A stretch of DNA of 64,000 nt from an uncultured Chlorobiaceae bacterium (GTDB taxonomy: Bacteria > Bacteroidota > Chlorobiia > Chlorobiales > Chlorobiaceae), in contig CAITSZ010000039.1 of the NCBI GenBank assembly GCA_903895195.1, positions 17,292 to 81,291 of the forward strand, read 5' to 3'. Positions 62,291 to 64,000 of the stretch are shown in pieces. Both the position numbers and the translations under genes were made by a program. The notes below the pieces were generated by a model. That model did no database searches. It was not told the origin of the DNA and saw only the letters and a program-made list of their open reading frames with translations. Within the stretch, counting starts at the first letter, position 1. Each line of letters opens with the position of its first letter.

Positions 62291-63058
62291 CTATAGGATT
62301 TTAAGAAATCCTTTGGCACGATAAAATAGCCAACCGATCACTTCACGCAAAGCTGTTTCTGATTCAGCAAGAGAAGTTCCATTGGGCAGATAACTTAAAA
62401 TCGTTACCTCAGGAGTATCATCCGTGTGATAATCGACCCTGAAGGGAATAACCTTAAAGCCGGCCTGTTCAAATAGAAAACGAGCCCTTGGCATATGAAA
62501 GGCGCTTGTGACCAGGATAATCTTTTTTGGACTACCCTTTCCAATATTGAGCAACTTCCCTGCAGCTAAAGCCTCTTCTGCAGTATTACCCACTGTTTCT
62601 GTTAAACGGATAGCATGTTGAGGAACACCGAGCAAGAGAGCTCTTCTGGCTAATAATTCACCTTCAGGAACGCCGTGCGTATGCCATGGCATCTGACCAC
62701 GGGTAAAGACAATAACAGAAGCTTTCCTTGCTTTAAAAAGGTCGATGCCTCCTTCAAATCGATCAACAGCATCACCCCACTCTCCTAATGGAGCGCCATT
62801 ATTCTGGTGAAGCATTCCACTCAGCACCACAATGGCATCAGCCTTACCGATGGCACTGACCGGTGATCGCCTAAGTGGCCCTTCAACAAAGCGCATAAGC
62901 GCATCACTTACGATGGGTAGACTGAAGAGGCTGAGTACCAGAAGACCAGTCCAGAGGAACAGCCTTTTGCGCAAGAGAAGACCAGCTAGCAGGCAGAGGA
63001 GGCTGAATCCCAAGGGAAGGAGAAGGATTGGGAGGATTTTGTTGAAAAAAAGAATCAT
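62291..63058 (-). CDS. YdcF/ElyC-type DUF218 membrane-anchored protein
   Basis: A 255-residue protein with two N-terminal transmembrane helices (FNKILPILLLPLGFSLLCLLAG and LFLWTGLLVLSLFSLPIVS). The DUF218 domain has DAIVVLSGML, GVPQHAIRLTETVGNTAEEALAAGKLL and VTSAFHMPRARFLFEQAGF, as in ElyC/SanA/YdcF. Those proteins take part in envelope biogenesis. Repeat cluster G starts 4 bases upstream of its start. Confidence 0.88.
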   Translation of the reverse strand: MILFFNKILPILLLPLGFSLLCLLAGLLLRKRLFLWTGLLVLSLFSLPIVSDALMRFVEGPLRRSPVSAIGKADAIVVLSGMLHQNNGAPLGEWGDAVDRFEGGIDLFKARKASVIVFTRGQMPWHTHGVPEGELLARRALLLGVPQHAIRLTETVGNTAEEALAAGKLLNIGKGSPKKIILVTSAFHMPRARFLFEQAGFKVIPFRVDYHTDDTPEVTILSYLPNGTSLAESETALREVIGWLFYRAKGFLKIL

Positions 63059-63448
63059 GAAAAGTTGGCAGTCTTTTAAGTGCTGAGAAAGAAAGTACTG
63101 AGTACTGAGTGCTGAGTGCTGAGAAAGAAAGTGCTGAGTGCTGAGTTAAGAAAGAAGTTGGCAGTCAGCAGTGGGCAGTTGGCAACTTTTTTTAGTGCTG
63201 AGTGCTGAGTTAAGAAAGAGAATCGTTGGCAGTTGGCATAAATCAATGATGAATTTAGAACGTACTGACAGGTAAAATTATACACTTTTTTGGGTTATGG
63301 AAATGGACAAATTACACACTCAACCCGTGTTTTCAGCACTAAAATAGGGAAAAAAACAGTAAATATGGATTTTAATTCACGGGTATTTTACGTAGCTTTA
63401 ATAATGACGAGATTGATATTTATTCGCATTTAACAGCGGGATGATACG
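63059..63448. other. Repeat-bearing gap before the HTH gene
   Basis: About 390 bases. The first half is repeat cluster G; the second half is AT-rich and unremarkable, without a gene. Confidence 0.7.
63062..63238 (-). repeat. Heptameric repeat cluster G (reverse orientation)
   Basis: Heptamers read as TGCTGAG and AGTTGGC/AGTGGGC, the reverse complement of clusters A to F. It includes an exact 36-base inverse match (63129-63164) to 12751-12786 in cluster B. Confidence 0.9.
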
Positions 63449-63817
63449 ATGAAACTACATCAAGGAAGGATTGACAGTTTGCTGGCGTTTATTGGAGAGG
63501 GAATGACTATTGATAGTGCCTGTTATGCTGTCGGGATCAGCAGGAAGACTTATTATTTATGGAGAGATCAGGGGAAAAAGGATTTGGAGAGTGGCACAAA
63601 GAGCCTGCAGCAAGAGCTTTTCGAGGGGGTACCCCAGGCTCAGGCACTGAACGAGTTGGCGCACCTTCGAATCATCATGGCGGCAGGCAAAAAAAACTGG
63701 AAAGCTTGCGCGTGGTATCTGGAACGTACTCGACCGGAGAGGTATGGAAGGCGGAAGCCGCTGCCATGGAATAAGGCTGAGGGTTTTGAGAGGGATGGAC
63801 TGGTGATCATAGGGTGA
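63449..63817 (+). CDS. Helix-turn-helix protein, phage-terminase-small-subunit-like
   Basis: A 122-residue protein with an N-terminal HTH (GEGMTIDSACYAVGISRKTYYLWRDQG) of the type seen in phBC6A51/terminase small subunit and resolvase families. The C-terminal half carries MAAGKKNWKACAWYLERTRPERYGRR. Similar free-standing proteins are common near mobile elements. No terminase large subunit is in view. It lies between clusters G and H. Confidence 0.65.
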   Translation: MKLHQGRIDSLLAFIGEGMTIDSACYAVGISRKTYYLWRDQGKKDLESGTKSLQQELFEGVPQAQALNELAHLRIIMAAGKKNWKACAWYLERTRPERYGRRKPLPWNKAEGFERDGLVIIG

Positions 63818-63822
63818 AAGAA

Positions 63823-63871
63823 AGTACTGAGAAAGACAGTGCTGAGTGGAAAGATAGTTCTGAGTGCTGAG
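63823..63871 (-). repeat. Heptameric repeat cluster H (reverse orientation)
   Basis: Contains AGTACTGAG, AGTGCTGAG and AGTTCTGAGTGCTGAG units, the reverse complement of the CTCAGCA family. Starts 6 bases after the HTH stop. Confidence 0.82.
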
Positions 63872-63903
63872 GTCGTATGTTAAAAACAGGGGTATAAACT
63901 AAA

Positions 63904-63961
63904 GCCCCTCCGGAATTAAATTATCAGAGGACCTAACTCTTTTAACTCAACCCGGAGGAGC
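63904..63961 (+). promoter_or_regulatory. Inverted repeat that could mask the Shine-Dalgarno site
   Basis: GCCCCTCCGG (63904-63913) pairs with CCGGAGGAGC (63952-63961) at 9 of 10 positions, across a 38-base loop. The right arm contains the strong GGAGG just before ATG 63963. Confidence 0.4.
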
Positions 63962-63962
63962 T

Positions 63963-64000
63963 ATGAAGCGCGCATTGAAAGATAATCAAGAAGCATTTGC
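63963..64000 (+). CDS. Start of an unidentified gene (partial)
   Basis: ATG at 63963 follows GGAGGAG with 2 to 7 bases of spacing, one of the strongest ribosome sites in the window. Only 12 codons (MKRALKDNQEAF) are visible before the window ends. They do not identify the product. Confidence 0.5.
   Translation, partial: MKRALKDNQEAF

Overview
The window looks like a chromosomal segment of a green sulfur bacterium (Chlorobiaceae, Chlorobium/Pelodictyon-like). This is inferred from gene content: a complete HdrCB-HdrA-FlxDCBA electron-transfer operon, a roughly 1,030-residue SecA with a long Chlorobi/Bacteroidetes-type insert, a MurB fused to an extra C-terminal domain, and a DUF3683 FAD/FeS fusion protein. 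No rRNA, tRNA, chlorosome or pigment gene was seen, so the species is not fixed by the sequence. Base composition appears moderate, with no obvious compositional island apart from AT-rich gaps.

Layout. 1-12.6 kb is mostly housekeeping: the tail of lipA, a small membrane protein, two NAD(P)-binding SDR proteins, an OGG-type DNA glycosylase, secA, purL, a bifunctional NAD(P)H-hydrate repair enzyme and an aminotransferase. 12.6-27.6 kb is accessory. It holds a ParDE-like and an MqsRA toxin-antitoxin pair, a decayed type I restriction HsdR, a GIY-YIG protein, an ImmA/IrrE fragment, a secreted two-gene cassette, an arylamine N-acetyltransferase, a subtilase-like secreted protein, a hydrolase, a VIT-type transporter and a flavin reductase. 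These are interspersed with clusters of short heptameric repeats. 28.2-35.1 kb is the Hdr-Flx operon, predicted to couple NAD(H), ferredoxin and a protein or small-molecule disulfide. 35-52.6 kb carries murB, a SecB-like protein, a nitroreductase, a hybrid histidine kinase with a CheB-CheR-PAS giant, tatC, an esterase, coaE, superoxide dismutase, a lipoprotein, an RNA methyltransferase, a HAD phosphatase with a small unlisted gene, a second copy of the secreted cassette, and mreB. 52.7-61.5 kb is a minus-strand run: the FAD/FeS fusion, an SDR, an exonuclease, an OB-fold protein with an SSB-like tail, recQ and ftsA. The last 2.5 kb returns to accessory content with a cupin, DUF2283, a DUF218 protein, repeats, an HTH protein and the first codons of a further gene.

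Two patterns stand out. First, eight clusters built from 7-bp units (GCCNACT and CTCAGCA families), plus a TCATCCCGA...GGGATCT module and a GCCCTATTCTTCTTTT end module, punctuate the accessory stretches and bracket small cargo genes. In one case the repeat supplies the start codon and first ~28 residues of a membrane enzyme. Second, a two-gene module encoding a conserved secreted protein followed by a small basic secreted protein occurs twice, 30 kb apart and in opposite orientation.
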